A DNA stretch of 64,000 bases from Cavia porcellus. Its lineage: Eukaryota > Chordata > Mammalia > Rodentia > Caviidae. The DNA lies in contig NW_026947503.1 in assembly GCF_034190915.1 (NCBI RefSeq), positions 22,526,532 through 22,590,531 of the forward strand, given 5' to 3'. Numbering within the stretch: the first letter of the stretch is position 1; every line of letters begins with the position of its first letter. The notes below the pieces were generated by a model that saw nothing but the letters and a program-made list of their open reading frames with translations, was not told where the DNA came from and ran no database searches. Position numbers and translations under genes: made by a program. Positions 1 to 11,630 of the stretch are shown one piece after another.

Positions 1-1014
1 ATTTCTATGTTTGTCTTACTGGGTCAGTGGTATAGTTACAGTGGAGCTTTGAGCTGTTGTTATCTCTGGAGAGGCTTGCAGGCCCAGGTAACTTCTCCAT
101 CTTGGGTCTAGTTTCTCACAACTCAGCTCTCAATCATAAGGCTGGTTTGTCTTGTCTGGGTTCTGACTCTATTTTGGGCCTTGTTCTTTTCTGTCTGTAA
201 CTTTGTACCTAACTTAGCAACCTGTAATACTTGAACCAAGCTTCTACAGACAATTGATTCAGTGATATTAATTCTATACTTGTAATAATAATGAACTTTA
301 TCTTGTAAGAGTATAAAAGCAGAACAGCGGTGATTAAGCATAGATTGGAAAAACATAAATTAAATGGAACCCACGCTATACATAACACATACAATCTTCT
401 GAAGTCTTGTAACTTATTCATAAATACTATTGTCTTTCCCGTGGATATTTATCATGTCATATATATTTCTGTTACCAATGATATGTGGAATTTACTATTT
501 CAAGTATAACACTTCCCAAAAGATGTATTTTGTAATATGTGAATTCCTTGAAGGTATTTTCAACAGGTAACTTCAATACATATATGAAAATGAAATGATG
601 AAAACTATGTATCCTAATGTATATTATCATTTTCTTCATTAAGAGCAGTGTATCTCATAAATCATTAATTTTTTAATTGCAATAATCTCCAAAATTAAAT
701 ACTTACATATCTATAGAAAAATAGGTTAAGCTATTAGAGAGATGTAAGATTGTATTGCCATTAATAGTTTAAGATACAAATTTAACATAATATACAAGAA
801 AGTTATGCTTTATAAATGAGTAAATGCATCTGTACAGTTAAAAATTTGTAGAAAGTTCATGTTTGGTAAATGACATTTTAAAAAATCTTTCTATGCTATA
901 ATTGTAATTTCATTAATAATTTCATGTTCATCTTCATAAGAGTCAACTTCTGATTAGTTCAAACATTTTTCAAAACAGATTATTAGAGGAAATGTTTCTT
1001 AAAGAAAATAATTT
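1..1014. other. AT-rich DNA, no feature recognised
   Basis: No gene, RNA or repeat family that I recognise. Open frames here (up to 77 codons) have no recognisable motif and are what AT-rich random sequence would give. Confidence 0.5.
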
Positions 1015-2219
1015 CAGAGGGAGACCAAGATGGTGAGGCAGTAAGCAGTACAGAAAAAGCCTCTTGGATAGTCACCACCCAGAATCTGGCATATAGCAAT
1101 GTGAGTAAGACAAGAAGGTGGGGATCAGGTCCCCTGGATCTGGAAGAATTTGGAATACTAATTAAAGCCCATGGAGAAAGTGAAGAGAGAAACTTGAATG
1201 AAGAAGAAAGAGGCAGCTGATGGCACCTTCTCCCTGAGATAGGGACTCACTGCCTGAGAGGGACAGTTCAAACCTGTGGACACATGGTGAGGGCTGATAA
1301 CTCTGTATTCTTCTGTGAGAGATGCAGTAGTGGAGGTGAGTAGCAGACGTGAAACACTGCACTGGCTGGTGGTGGGTGCAGCGGGCTCAGGCCTCACACA
1401 TGACTAGAGCCATCTTGGAGAAGGGCCAACTGAGACCAGAACTCAGAACTGCTGCTGGCTCCATCTAGTGGCTCCCACTGGTGGCTTGCTGGGACAGATC
1501 TCCATGGATTAGGGTTTCTCCACGGTTTATGTCTCCACAGGGTTCAGTGAAAGCAGAGACCAAACTGGAGATGGACTGTTCTTTCCCTCTCTCTTTTGTC
1601 TTTGTTGTTATAGTAGTGTGTATGTGTTTATTTTTTGCCCCCTTTCTCCTTCATTGTTTGGCAGTATTTTTATATGTGTGTGAATCTGGTTTCTAGTCTC
1701 TTTGTGATTGTAATTCTGTTGTGTTTTTTTAAAATCTCTTCCTTCTCTCTTTCTTTCCACCTTTCTGCACCAGTTTCCTAACATTAGCAAGATCCCCCTT
1801 TGTCCCCCAAATGTATTTCTAATCTCTTACTCTTCTTTAATTTCTCTATTTTCTCCTCAACCTGTTTTAAACTTTATCTCCTGAGAACAAAAACTGACTT
1901 ATGAAGGACATGCATATTGCATATAATTTTCTAGTTTATTCTGGATATTGTTATATAATGACAGATTTAGTTCATATGTTTAAAAGTGGTGAATTAATAG
2001 TTTGCTCACTTTGTCATTTTCTAGGCCGTGTTTGATGCTATTGGTGTCATTATGACCAACAGTAACATAATTGTCCTAAAAAGCTGTTTGACTTAGTATT
2101 CTACAACTGAGATTGACTAAGGGTCATAGAAAATACAGTAGTACAGTGCCAAAGAACCAGGGACTGGACCAAACAAACAGTAACTTCTCATCTCCAACAT
2201 ATTAAAGAGGCAGGATCTT

Positions 2220-2870
2220 CCAATAGACTCAAAACCCAAAAACCAACTACACCTGGAAGATACCTCAGAGAAGTATTCATCATGTAAGTGTACCAAGTAC
2301 TAGCAATAAATCAATCTAGAAAAATTATAAGCATCACCCTAGGAATTAAAGTAAAAAAAGAAAAGAAAATGAGAAGATGCTTAAACAAGATGAAACCCTA
2401 CACATGCAGTTCATGAAAGGTAAACCCAGGAAATGAAGTGAGACAATCCAAAACTCTCCCACCTAACCTCTCTGAAGTGATAAGAACTAAGCAATTCAGT
2501 GAGGTTCTAGAAAAAAATCAAATAAAAATAATTTCTCAGATAATTGCACAAATAAAGACCATGTTTAGTGATACTAGAGCAGACACAGACAAATAAATAA
2601 ATGAGCTTAAGAAGATTATGGAAGCCATGAATGTTCAGTTAGGAAAGAAACAGAATTCATAAGACAGATTCAAGCAGATATCCTGGAGAATAAAAATTCC
2701 ATTTAAATATTTATAGCAGATTAAGCCAATATGAGGACAGGATCTCAGATAAAGAAGATAGACTTGTGGTCACTGATCAGGAAATAAAGATTTCTCAAAA
2801 ATAGCAAAGTATTGAGAAATCAACTAAGTAGCTGCTAGATGAGACAAAGAATAACTTAAGATGAATTTGA
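2220..2870 (+). pseudogene. L1 ORF1 remnant (coiled-coil part)
   Basis: This A-rich stretch reads, with stops and frameshifts, as charged helical sequence of the kind found in the L1 ORF1p coiled coil (for example ATGAGCTTAAGAAGATTATG and ATGAATGTTCAGTTAGG near 2600-2645). ORF1p is the RNA-binding trimer of the L1 particle. The RNA-recognition and C-terminal domains are not seen. The next recognisable sequence, from about 2895, is already ORF2, which suggests a deletion between the two. The call rests on position between a 5' UTR and ORF2 and on composition. Confidence 0.6.
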
Positions 2871-2894
2871 ATCAATGAAAAGCTTCACATGGGA

Positions 2895-4130
2895 TGTTCT
2901 TCAAAATTGACCACATACTAGCTCATCGAACATGAATAAGTAAATACAATGGAATTGAATTTATCCTATGCATATTATCAGACTATATGCAATGAAATTT
3001 AAAATTCATGGCAAGAGAAACCACAAGAACTTCATAAACACATAGAAATTACATAGCACCCTTGTGAACAACCAATGGGACACAAATGAAATTGGACAGT
3101 TTTTACAATTCAATGATAATGACACTACAACCAACCAGATATTATGAGACATAGCAAAAGCAGTCCTAACAGAGAAATTTATAGCAGTAAATACCCATAT
3201 CAGGAAAACAGAGTAAGTGCATATAAATAACTTAATGGTGAGCCTCAGACTTCTAGAGAAAGAGGAGTATGCTAAGTCAAAAGCTCATATGAGAGAGTAA
3301 ATTATAAAGATTAGAGCACAAATTAATGCATTGGAGACTAAAAACTGATACAAAGATTCAAAGAGTCAAAGAGTTTGTTCTTTGAAAAGTTAAATAAAAT
3401 CAAACTCTTATTCAATTTTATCTAAAAAATGAAAGAAAATCTCAAATCCATGCAATTAAGAGTGAAAAGGGTGAAATCACAATGCACCTTGCAGAAATTC
3501 AAAAGATCATATATACCTACTTTGAAATTTTGTATTCTAATAAGGTAGAAAATGCAGAAGAAACGGACAGATACATATGAATTACCAAAACTGAATCAGG
3601 AAGATATAAAAATCCTACATAAACCAATATCAATTGGTGAAATCAAAGCTGTAATTAAAAACCTATCAGCAAAGAAAACCCCAGGTCCTGATGTGTTCAC
3701 AGTTGAATTCTACGAAAAATTTAGAGAAGACCTAGCACCACTATTTCTCATTCTCATTGATGAAATTGAAAGGAAAGCAATTCTCCCTAACTCATTCTTG
3801 GAGGCAAGGATTACTTTATACAACAACCAGAGAAAGACCCAACCAAAAATGAACTAAAGGATAATCTTACTAGTCAACATAGACTCAAAATTTTTCATTA
3901 AGATACTTACAAACAGAATGCAGTAAATCATCAAGATTAAATTTACACCCATATCTTTCACAGTATACTAAAATAAATTCTGACTGGATCAAAGTTCTAA
4001 ATATTAAATCAGAAACATTAAATCTAAATATTAAATCAGAAACATTAAATCTACTGCAAGATGGAATATATAAAACTTTTGAAGATGTTGGTATAGGCAA
4101 AGACTATGAATAAAACTCCAATTACACAGA
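2895..4130 (+). pseudogene. L1 ORF2 remnant: endonuclease end, linker, start of reverse transcriptase, C-terminus
   Basis: L1 ORF2p supplies the endonuclease and reverse transcriptase for target-primed insertion. A short piece near 2905 reads KIDHILAHR, matching the end region of the endonuclease domain. Further on comes the linker (about 3060-3400: NNQWDTNEI, AKAVLTEKFIAV). An open frame at 3552-3857 holds the reverse transcriptase entry, with KKTPGPDVFTVEFYEKF at about residues 41-57, the KxPGPDGF motif of non-LTR reverse transcriptases with its G changed to V. After about 3930 the sequence jumps to the ORF2 C-terminal region, so the catalytic FADD segment is gone. Stops and frame changes throughout mark it as a pseudogene. 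Confidence 0.85.
3997..4050 (+). repeat. 27-bp tandem duplication in L1 ORF2
   Basis: Two perfect copies of a 27-base unit lie head to tail (3997-4023 and 4024-4050). Twenty-seven bases is nine codons, so the duplication kept the reading frame. It lies in the C-terminal part of the ORF2 remnant and is probably a private replication-slippage event. Confidence 0.85.
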
Positions 4131-4811
4131 AATAGGAATACACAGAACAAGGAATCAACAACTGGGATCTCATCTTATTAAAATGATTCTTCATAGTAAG
4201 AGAAACCTCCAATAGAGTGAAGAGACAACCGTGCTTTCAAAATGGATATACATGAGAAAAAATGTTTGCCATCTGTTTCTCAAACAAAGGATTCGAGAAT
4301 TTATAAAAACAAAACAAAGAATAATCGTACTTCCCAAATTTAAAGACCCAATCCAAAAATGGCATCGGAGATAAATACATACTTCTCAGATGAAGAAATA
4401 TAAACAGCAAATAAATATATGAAAAAATGTTCAATATCACTGGACATTTGAGATATGCAAATTAAAACAACACTCAGATCCTATCTCATCACAGAAAGAA
4501 TGGCTACTTTCATGAAATCAATCAATAACAAATGCTGGTGAGCTGTGGGAAAAAGGAATCCTTCTCCACTGTTGGTGAAAATGTAGAGTGGTATAACTGC
4601 TCTGCAAATCACTGTGGAGATGTCTCAAAAAACTAGGATTGGAGGTCCCATTTGACTCTGCTATTCCACTTCCAGGTATTTTCCAGAAGAATTAAAAACA
4701 TGGTGCCACAGCAATATATGTGCACCCATGTTTATAGTAGCACAATTTGCAATAGATAGATCATGGAAACTACCTAAATGCCCATCAACTGAGGAATAGG
4801 TAAAAAGATGT

Positions 4812-5622
4812 TGTAGTTAGGGGTTGTATAGAGAACAATTAGAATCAGGACATGGAGTTTATAAATATTTATAAAATATTTATAAATATTTTTATAATAG
4901 TCACCAAAAGTTAACACAAGAGAATGTAGGAAATCTATCCGCAACACCAAAGACATAGAATATTTAGTGAAGGGCCTAAATCCCACAGCAATTTCCCACA
5001 TGAGTTCAGATGAAAACCCAGAGCTCATGATAATCCAACTGGAATCCAACTGGAGGTCCAGAGCACTCAAGAAGGACTCACACCAGTCTCTTTTGTGCAT
5101 CTGTGCCGGGAAAGCCCAAAAGTCAGCAGTGGAAGCCAGAAAGTCCATGCCAGCAGGGTGAAGGAGCTGTGCTGATGGGATGAGGGTTCTATGCTGGAGC
5201 CACGAAGTCACACTCACAGCAAAGACCAGGGCTGTCCTGAAAAGCAGCATAGCCATTCTCAGCAACACAGAGGCCCCTGAGCTCCTCTGATGACAAGCAC
5301 AGTCGGGTACATGCCAGGAAGCCAGCATGACAAGTTCATCCTGCAGACCAAGCAGCACATGTCTTCCCAGCCAGAGCCAGGAAACAATGCTCGATGTGAG
5401 GACCAAAGCTTCTCCAGAAGAACCAATGGCTCAAATAGCAACTCATAGGAGAACCCACAGTGCCTCAATGCCTCAAAGCAACAACACATTAATGCCTTCC
5501 TTCTCCTTCTCCACATCTCTATTTATGCTGGCAACTTTCCTCAAGTGGAACATCTATGCTCACTGCCATGCTGATGTAATCCAGCTGGCATTAAGTTGAC
5601 CACCAGTTCTTAATCCATAACA
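4812..5622 (-). mobile_element. Solo LTR, 811 bp, with 5-bp target duplication GATGT
   Basis: The sequence interrupts an L1 3' UTR whose two halves resume cleanly either side. It runs from TGTAGTTAGG to CATAACA, so it has TG...CA ends, and it is flanked by GATGT at 4807-4811 and 5623-5627. Five-base duplications are typical of class III (ERVL/MaLR) integration. A second copy of the family lies at 48317-49152. Strand is a weak call: read on the minus strand it opens TGTTATGGATT, like many class III LTRs. A 210-codon open frame antisense to the window (4774-5406) spans the LTR and part of the L1. It crosses the element edge and is not kept open in the second copy, so I do not call it a gene. 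Confidence 0.8.
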
Positions 5623-5792
5623 GATGTGGCATCTGTATGCAATGGAGTACTGCTCAACCATAAATAAAGATAAACTTGGAACTTTTACAGTTAAATGGAT
5701 GCAATCAGAGACCATATTCATAACTAAAATAAATCAGACTTATATTTGTAAGCATTATATTGTTTTGCTAATGTGAGAAGCTGAAAGAAATA

Positions 5793-5816
5793 ATATATAT
5801 ATATATATATATATAT
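5793..5816. repeat. (TA)n microsatellite at L1 3' end
   Basis: A run of alternating T and A at the tail of the L1, probably grown from its A-rich 3' end. Confidence 0.9.
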
Positions 5817-6358
5817 TTCTGAAATAATATATGTATATTAACATATATTGATATACTATCTATTATATATTATACTTGTTAGTTATGCTCCTAATTGCCC
5901 TGTGATCAATGAAAAAAGTTTGTGCTAATATATTTTGGACAATTAAAAGCAGATATCTTGTATTCTAAGTAACTAATTTAAAGATAACCGTATGCAATTG
6001 TATTAACCATACTTAACCTCTAATTATCTTATTTTGAAATGTTTTATTCTTTCTTTAAAATAAAATTCTAAAAAATATTTCCAACTTAACAATTTCTTAC
6101 TGGAGGAACTATGCATAATATATTTTTTATAATTTAAATCTGTTAGAATATAACCTATTAAACAATGTCTATGTAACTTTTACTTAACAGTGATAGAGCT
6201 CTTCATTATAGACATTGTTCTTGAGGTTTCTTTTGCTTCATGCTTTTTCATTTCTTTTCTTCTGTGTCCTTATTTTAATCATCTCTCTGCATTCTTTTCC
6301 TAGGAAATTTCATAATTACATGCTACCAGAATTGAATATGTGCTTTATAGTGGCCACC

Positions 6359-6737
6359 TGTCATGGCTTATATTTAGACATCACCCTAAAATTTCATGTG
6401 CTTATTGTGGTGTTTTTGAGATATGCCGGAATCATGAGTGTGCAATCCTAGATAATGTATGTGTGATACTGGATAGGTTCACAGATTGAACAGTGGATTT
6501 TTGAAGAGACACTATGTGTGGGAATAGACTTATAGTCTAGAGTGAATAATAAGGGAAGGAATCATGGAAGGAAGTCTTACTGCTCTTTCCAAAGAAGGAA
6601 CTCTGCTGTGCATCCTTGCTTTGATCCAACTGTCTTTGGGCTGAAACCTCTATAGCTGTGAGCTAAAATAAAACTTTCCACCTTTAGCTTGTTGGTGTTG
6701 GGTATTTTGTTCCAGCAACAGGAAAGTAACTAAGACG
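6359..6737 (+). mobile_element. MaLR LTR (MST-like)
   Basis: It opens TGTCATGGCTTATATTTAGA, like the MaLR start TGTTATGGTTTG, and closes with the family's typical 3' block: GAGCTAAAATAAAACTTTCC near 6660 (poly(A) signal), then GGTATTTTGTTCCAGCAACA and AGTAACTAAGACG. The last base pair is CG where CA is expected, probably a point change. I could not match a 5-bp target duplication. Confidence 0.75.
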
Positions 6738-6869
6738 CTGTCCATTGGCAACAAAAAGGTTGAAGCCCTCAGCAAAACCACCCAGTTAAAGCCAGTCAAC
6801 TTTAACAAAAGGGTTCAAGCATTCAACAGCAACCCCAAGCCCATCTGGAAAAGGGTTCTCCTGCTTGTC

Positions 6870-8000
6870 ACTTTTAATTTATTTTTTATTCTGTTCTTTA
6901 AATTATTTATACTCTGGGTTTCCAATATAAGGGAAACTATGCAATATTAACCTTCTATGCTTAATTTGTTGTAGTTAGCATGATGGTCACATCATTTTTC
7001 TACAAATGATCCAATGGATCTTTATTTACAGCCAAACAGTACTGTATTATGTGTGTATACAACATTTTCTTCATTTATTCATCTATTGATGGACATATAT
7101 ACTATTTCCAAGATTAAGCTATTGTGAGTAGAGCTTCTATTAACATGGTATGCATGTATCACTATAATATGATGTCTGTGTATTTTTGTGAACATACTCA
7201 AAAAAAAACTATAGCTGAGTCATATAGAATTTGTATTTTTAGTTTTTTGAGAATTTTTAATACTGATATCCATATAGGTTGTACAACTTTGCATTCCCAC
7301 CAACAAAGTAGAAGGATTCTGTTATGTTTTATGTCTAGATGTACCCCAAAGGATCATGCTCATAGCTGGGGCTCTTGAGTGGTAATTAGATCATTGTTAT
7401 GTGATACACATCAGGACATTAGTCCACTGATGAATTCATAATTAAACATGATTTTGGAGGTGAAGTCAGCTTGGAGAAGATGGGTCACTGTGGCCATGTT
7501 ATAGAAGAATCAGTCTTTTCTCCTCCGTTTATCCTCTGTGCATCACCAACATTCCATGAGTATGCCTCCTGTGCTCGGTCCCTTTGCCACTTTGCCTTGG
7601 AGCCAGGTATGGACTGAAATGTTTACAAACTTTGAGCCAAAATAAACCTCTTCTTAAAGTCATGAATGTTGGGTATTGGATCTCAGCACAAGTCACTAAA
7701 TAAAACCGGTTCCTTTTTCTCAATATCCTTGCCACTTTTTTTTTTTTTTTTTGACTGTTTGGTTTCTCAGTGTTAGACATTCTTTGAGGAGATAGGTAAA
7801 ATATTAGTGTTGTTTTGATTTTCTCTTCTCTAATTGCCAAAGTTGCTGAAAATTTTCTCGTGCTTGGTGATCATTTGTGCTTCATCTGGGAAACTCTGTT
7901 CATTTTAGTTGTCCATTTTTGCTTGGGCCTTTTACTTTGGGGGAGCTAATAGGAAAGTCTTTACAAACCATTCAAGCTTGTTTTTTTACAAAGTCAAAGA
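6870..8000 (-). mobile_element. L1 3' UTR/ORF2 end, antisense, split by a MaLR LTR
   Basis: On the minus strand this is the 3' end of an older L1. Antisense landmarks are TTCATTTATTCATCTATTGATGG (3' UTR, near 7072), GCATTCCCACCAACAAAGTA near 7291, and after the interruption CAATATCCTTGCCAC near 7721 and GATTTTCTCTTCTCTAATTG near 7818. The halves 6870-7319 and 7708-8000 join across the MaLR LTR. A 103-codon minus-strand open frame at 7529-7840 crosses both elements and is accidental. Confidence 0.8.
7320..7707 (+). mobile_element. MaLR LTR inserted in L1
   Basis: It opens TGTTATGTTTTATGTCTAGA and ends with the MaLR block GAGCCAAAATAAACCTCTTC (near 7633), GGGTATTGGATCTCAGCACA and CACTAAAT. It splits an antisense L1. 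The flanks GATTC (7315-7319) and GGTTC (7708-7712) would be a 5-bp target duplication with one change, as expected for class III elements. Confidence 0.8.
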
Positions 8001-8112
8001 ATGACATTGCAAATAATAACAAAGCTAATGCAGAAGTGTTTATTAGAAATACAAGAAGAAAATAGCTCCAGGAGTCTGGCAGGGGAAGCCAAGAGTGGAG
8101 TTCTTAGGTACT

Positions 8113-8114
<2 letters not shown>

Positions 8115-8158
<44 letters not shown>
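8115..8158. repeat. Poly(T) tract
   Basis: About 44 T in a row. It is probably the A tail of an antisense retroposon, but the body beside it is not recognisable. Confidence 0.9.
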
Positions 8159-8159
<1 letters not shown>

Positions 8160-8389
8160 GTCTTACATTGATAAACAGAGAGACGAAATCTTAGTAATGT
8201 AAAGTTTAAAAAGAAAACCCATTTACTCAGCTGGCTGAGTTTAAAAGAAATGAGTTCAAAGGAAATCAGTTATTTTGCATTGCTAATGTTCCTCCAAGTC
8301 TGGTTTGGAAATTAGGGAGAATTTGTTAAAGAACTTGCCATATTCTTCCTAAAAAGGTTCTTTCCTAATAGAAATCTACATGTTCTTAC

Positions 8390-8900
8390 CTTAATGTTTT
8401 ATTTTTTTCCTGCATTTTTACATTTGTATGCTTAACTAGCTGTGCGGATTGAATTAGATTTCAACTCAGGTGTGGATGCTATTTTCTTTGGATCTATTTT
8501 AGGCCTATTCATTATTGATTGCCTATTTATAAACTGAATAACTAAATGTAAACTGTCTTTTATGTAACTTTTTGAGTTATTTATATATTCTAGATGATAA
8601 TCTACTGTCTGAGGGTAGCTGGCAACATTTTTTTCTTATACTGTAAATTATCTCTTCTTTCTATTTGTTGTTTCCTTTGCATTGTAGACACTTTTTAATT
8701 TGAAATAATCCTTTTTGTTGAGACTTAATGTATTCCTTTTGCAGTTGGGTTCTGTGTAGAAAATCTTTGCCTATGCCTAAGTCATCAAGAGATTCACCAA
8801 TTTTATTTTACAACAGATTCACTGTTCTGCAAATGTACAACTAGCTTTCCCAGCATCTCTTGTTATATGGCATATCTTTTTTCCAGCATACGTTAAAGAT
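8390..8900 (-). mobile_element. Antisense L1 3'-terminal ORF2/UTR remnant
   Basis: Phrases such as CTTTTTGTTGAGACTTAATG near 8710, TTGGGTTCTGTGTAGAAAATC near 8745, CCTATGCCTAAGTCATCAAG near 8771 and CTAGCTTTCCCAGCATCTCTTG near 8842 are antisense L1 landmarks from late ORF2. This is probably the continuation of the L1 at 6870-8000. It stops at the solo LTR starting at 8939. Confidence 0.75.
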
Positions 8901-8938
8901 ATCCAAAGATACCTTGTTATTAGTACATGTTTGTAAGA

Positions 8939-9548
8939 TATCAGGTCCTGACCTGGATCACAGATTTTCCAAATGAATGTATAGTGGAGGTTAAATAAAA
9001 AGAGACAAATTATATGATTTTTAGGGCTCCAGGGGGTTCAAAACCCTTTAGTTGAGCTCCTGACTCCGAGGGTTATGACAAAGCATTCTCTGGATTAGCC
9101 AATTTTAATTAGGACTAAGACAAAAGGTGGAGAAATTAAGGAAAGCACAGAAATGAGCAGGACCTCAGGTGTCACTTAAAAGACTTTTCCCAAGTAGTAG
9201 GTTAAGCCAATTAAGGAGAACCATCTTATCTCCAACATAACATTTATGGTAGGATGGAGACTGCAGGAGTGAGACGCCTGCAGCTGCAGTCTCTGTCTAC
9301 TTAATTTGGGTTGGAGCCAGAGTGTCCTTGAGCCAGCTGTGGCCTTATCTTGCCCTTTGAGGTACCCCTGGCCTCACAGGCACTACAGGCCTCAGCCAGG
9401 ACCAGTGATTCATAGAGGTTCACTTACTATGCATGAGCTCCTATCGCCAGACAAGGGGCTGAGGCCTAGGACAGACACAGATAAACATAGAAAGCCAATT
9501 AGTAAAATTTAAATCCTGCTCAGAGCTGCTGGATAGTGGTCCTCAACA
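8939..9548 (-). mobile_element. ERVK-like solo LTR, 610 bp, 6-bp duplication
   Basis: This is an inverted copy of the element at 50956-51545. Read on the minus strand it starts TGTTGAGGACC and ends ACCTGATA. It is flanked by GTAAGA at 8933-8938 and 9549-9554, a perfect 6-bp target duplication. Six bases points to a class II (ERVK-type) integrase. The 3' end appears to be TA rather than the usual CA, and the other copy agrees. The poly(A) signal seen in the other copy is decayed here. Confidence 0.8.
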
Positions 9549-10495
9549 GTAAGACAGTAATAAACCTTTTTATATAAGATTAATTCATTCTTCTCAGTAA
9601 GTCCTAACTTATCTTCTCTAAAAAAATATGCATAGACCTCATCAACTTCTTTTCTGAAGTGAAAGACATTCTACAAACCAGAGAAAAATAGTCTTATCAA
9701 AATTATTACTGTAAACATATAATTTTAAAGACAATACAGATTCTCCTGAAGATAAGTAAGATGCTAAATGATCCAAAAGAGGGCATATTTTATATAATAA
9801 CTTGTGCTACCTAAGTCTTTTTCCATATCCTCAAACTCATATGAAAACCCTAATCTATTAGCCTGATTGTATAACTGGTCTCTTGGAAATTTGCCTGTTG
9901 TCCTCTTGACAGTATACACTTGATTTAAATAAACTCTTGTCTGCATTCCTGTCAGTTGGACAATTCTATGGCTGTGTCACAGGCCCTCAATATACTGTCT
10001 TGCTCAACATACATTGTTTAAGTAGCCTATCTATGAAGTTGAGTCTTTATAGATTTGGGTATCTCTCTCAAGATGATCAGCAATTGTAAAATATATAAGC
10101 ACAGATATCATAATTAATATGCAATTTCTTTGACTTAATTCCACCCATAATACCAAGGTCATAGATTGCTTAGGTGCTTTAGAAAATGAAATAGTATATA
10201 TAAAAATTATTCTGTTGATTTCCTCCCTACAAATGTGTACTATAGTGTCTCCTGTTTTATGAGGTTTATGACTACTTACCTGGCTCAGATACCTAAATAT
10301 GTAAAAGATCTATTTCCTTCAACTTCTCTTTATCATTAGAGAGTTACTTTCACAAAGAATCATTGTATTTCTTTGTAAAATCATGTGATTTCTTTGTAAA
10401 ACTGAACAAAAAGTACAACAAAATAAAATTACAAGAACAATTTCTGAGGTAGCTCATTTCCTAAATTCATGAAGCATTTTCTCTAGCACTGCTGA
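9549..10495. other. Unassigned AT-rich DNA
   Basis: No gene. The stretch 9790-9990 on the plus strand ends with AAATAAACTCTTGTCTGCAT and could be an LTR tail with a poly(A) signal, but I cannot fix its edges or family. Confidence 0.4.
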
Positions 10496-10502
10496 GTCCC
10501 AT

Positions 10503-10891
10503 TGTTGCAGAATTAAGAGATCAAAGAGATCAAGGAATGGAACAGGATGATTTATTTAGGTGTGTACTAGTCCAGTGGACTCATATTTAAAGGCTGAGCC
10601 CTGAATAAAGGAAAGGCTCTAGTTTTATACCTATTGCTGAGGGGGATGGTCTAAGTATTGACATAAAACTTATTGGTGGGCAAGCAGGTTTACAGAAGCA
10701 GGACAAAGACAGCTAGTCAAGCTGCAACAGCCTCATGGTGGTCATGTTTAGGTGAAACAGGATGAGAACAGGAAGTTATGACAAGTTATAAATTTCATGA
10801 TAGAACAAAGAATAACAAGTGAAGGTATATAAGGGTGAATTTACTTAGGTTGGGAAAACTTGACTTTTTCTTTTTAGGTCTTGCTGCATCA
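10503..10891 (-). mobile_element. Possible LTR, about 390 bp
   Basis: The block runs from TGTTGCAGAATTAAG to GCTGCATCA and is richer in GC than its flanks. On the minus strand it contains AATAAATCATCC about 50 bases before the end, which would suit an LTR poly(A) signal, and TATATACC further upstream. The four-base flanks CCAT and TCAT do not match exactly. Orientation and status are tentative. Confidence 0.4.
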
Positions 10892-11414
10892 TATCAAAGG
10901 AAACAAATAAATAAATTTGTTTTACCATGACATGATTGCAAGTCCTCAAACTCCAGAAAAAGGAAGTTTAAAAGAATCACTTTTGTTTTCTTATGTCCCC
11001 AAATAAATGAGATTTGCCTACTTTTTTTAAAAATTAAAGGCGTATCTCTTCTTATTAATGAGTAACATGTTTTACTATCATACTGAGAATAAAGAGAATC
11101 AATAAACTAAGTAACATAAAAATGTCTTAGTGATAGCATGAGACATGTATCCTTATTCTGGAAAACAATAAGAAGTCATTCTTCATGTTAAGGGCAAGGA
11201 CAGTCTGATTTCTGTTTTTTGCTTTTGAAAAGCATATGAAATTTTAGGCAGAAAACTGATCCTAGGTACAACAAAATAAATGCAATTAACATTTGAAATG
11301 TCTATCGATTTATCATCTATCTTTTTCAGCATTATTTTTTCAATGATTATTAATACAGTTTCTTCTGATTGAAAAGCCCTTCCTCATGTCAACTGGTTCC
11401 TTTATAAATTTGTT
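10892..11414. other. Unassigned AT-rich DNA
   Basis: Nothing recognised. Confidence 0.4.
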
Positions 11415-11417
11415 TTT

Positions 11418-11560
11418 GGCCAAGTTGGTGGCACACACTTGTAACCCCAGTTCTCTGGGGCTGAGGAGAGAGGATTGCCATGAGTTTGAGCCTCAGCTGT
11501 ATAGTGAGAGGAAAATCAACCTGAACTGCATATTAAGACCCTTTCTTACAAAACAAAATC
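11418..11560 (+). mobile_element. B1-like SINE (7SL-derived)
   Basis: It has the B1/Alu layout: GTTGGTGGCACACACTTGTA at the start, ACCCCAGTTCTCTGGGGCTGA, GATTGCCATGAGTTTGAGCC and an AC-rich A tail (about 11545-11630). B1 elements are short pol III transcripts moved by L1. The 89-codon frame through it is part of the repeat, not a gene. Confidence 0.8.
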
Positions 11561-11630
11561 AAAGAAACAAACAAAAACTAAAACAACAACAACAAAAAAA
11601 CCAAATAATAAATCAAAACAAATATATAAA

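Larger units (their letters stand above)
1015..5790 (+). mobile_element. Decayed L1 LINE, sense strand, interrupted by an LTR
   Basis: The order of parts is that of a mammalian L1. A 5' UTR-like start (GGGAGACCAAGATGGTGAGG near 1018) leads into a T-rich stretch near 1575-1870. An A-rich ORF1 coiled-coil remnant follows (about 2220-2870, several stops), then ORF2 pieces (about 2895-4130), then a 3' UTR with the usual closing phrases (GTGGGAAAAAGG near 4543, CCCATCAACTGAGG near 4780, GAGTACTGCTCAACCATAAA near 5644). Much of the ORF1 C-terminus and the middle and end of the ORF2 reverse transcriptase is missing, so this copy is internally deleted as well as mutated. The 3' UTR is split at 4811/5623 by a solo LTR. 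The element ends near a TA repeat at 5793. It cannot move. Confidence 0.85.

Noticed and set aside
3552..3857. A reverse transcriptase gene of a new retroelement
   Set aside because: The motif, its position and the flanking sequence are those of mammalian L1 ORF2; it is truncated.
4774..5406. A 210-codon minus-strand open frame, the longest in the window
   Set aside because: It lies across an LTR boundary into an L1 tail, has no recognisable domain, and the second LTR copy does not keep it open.
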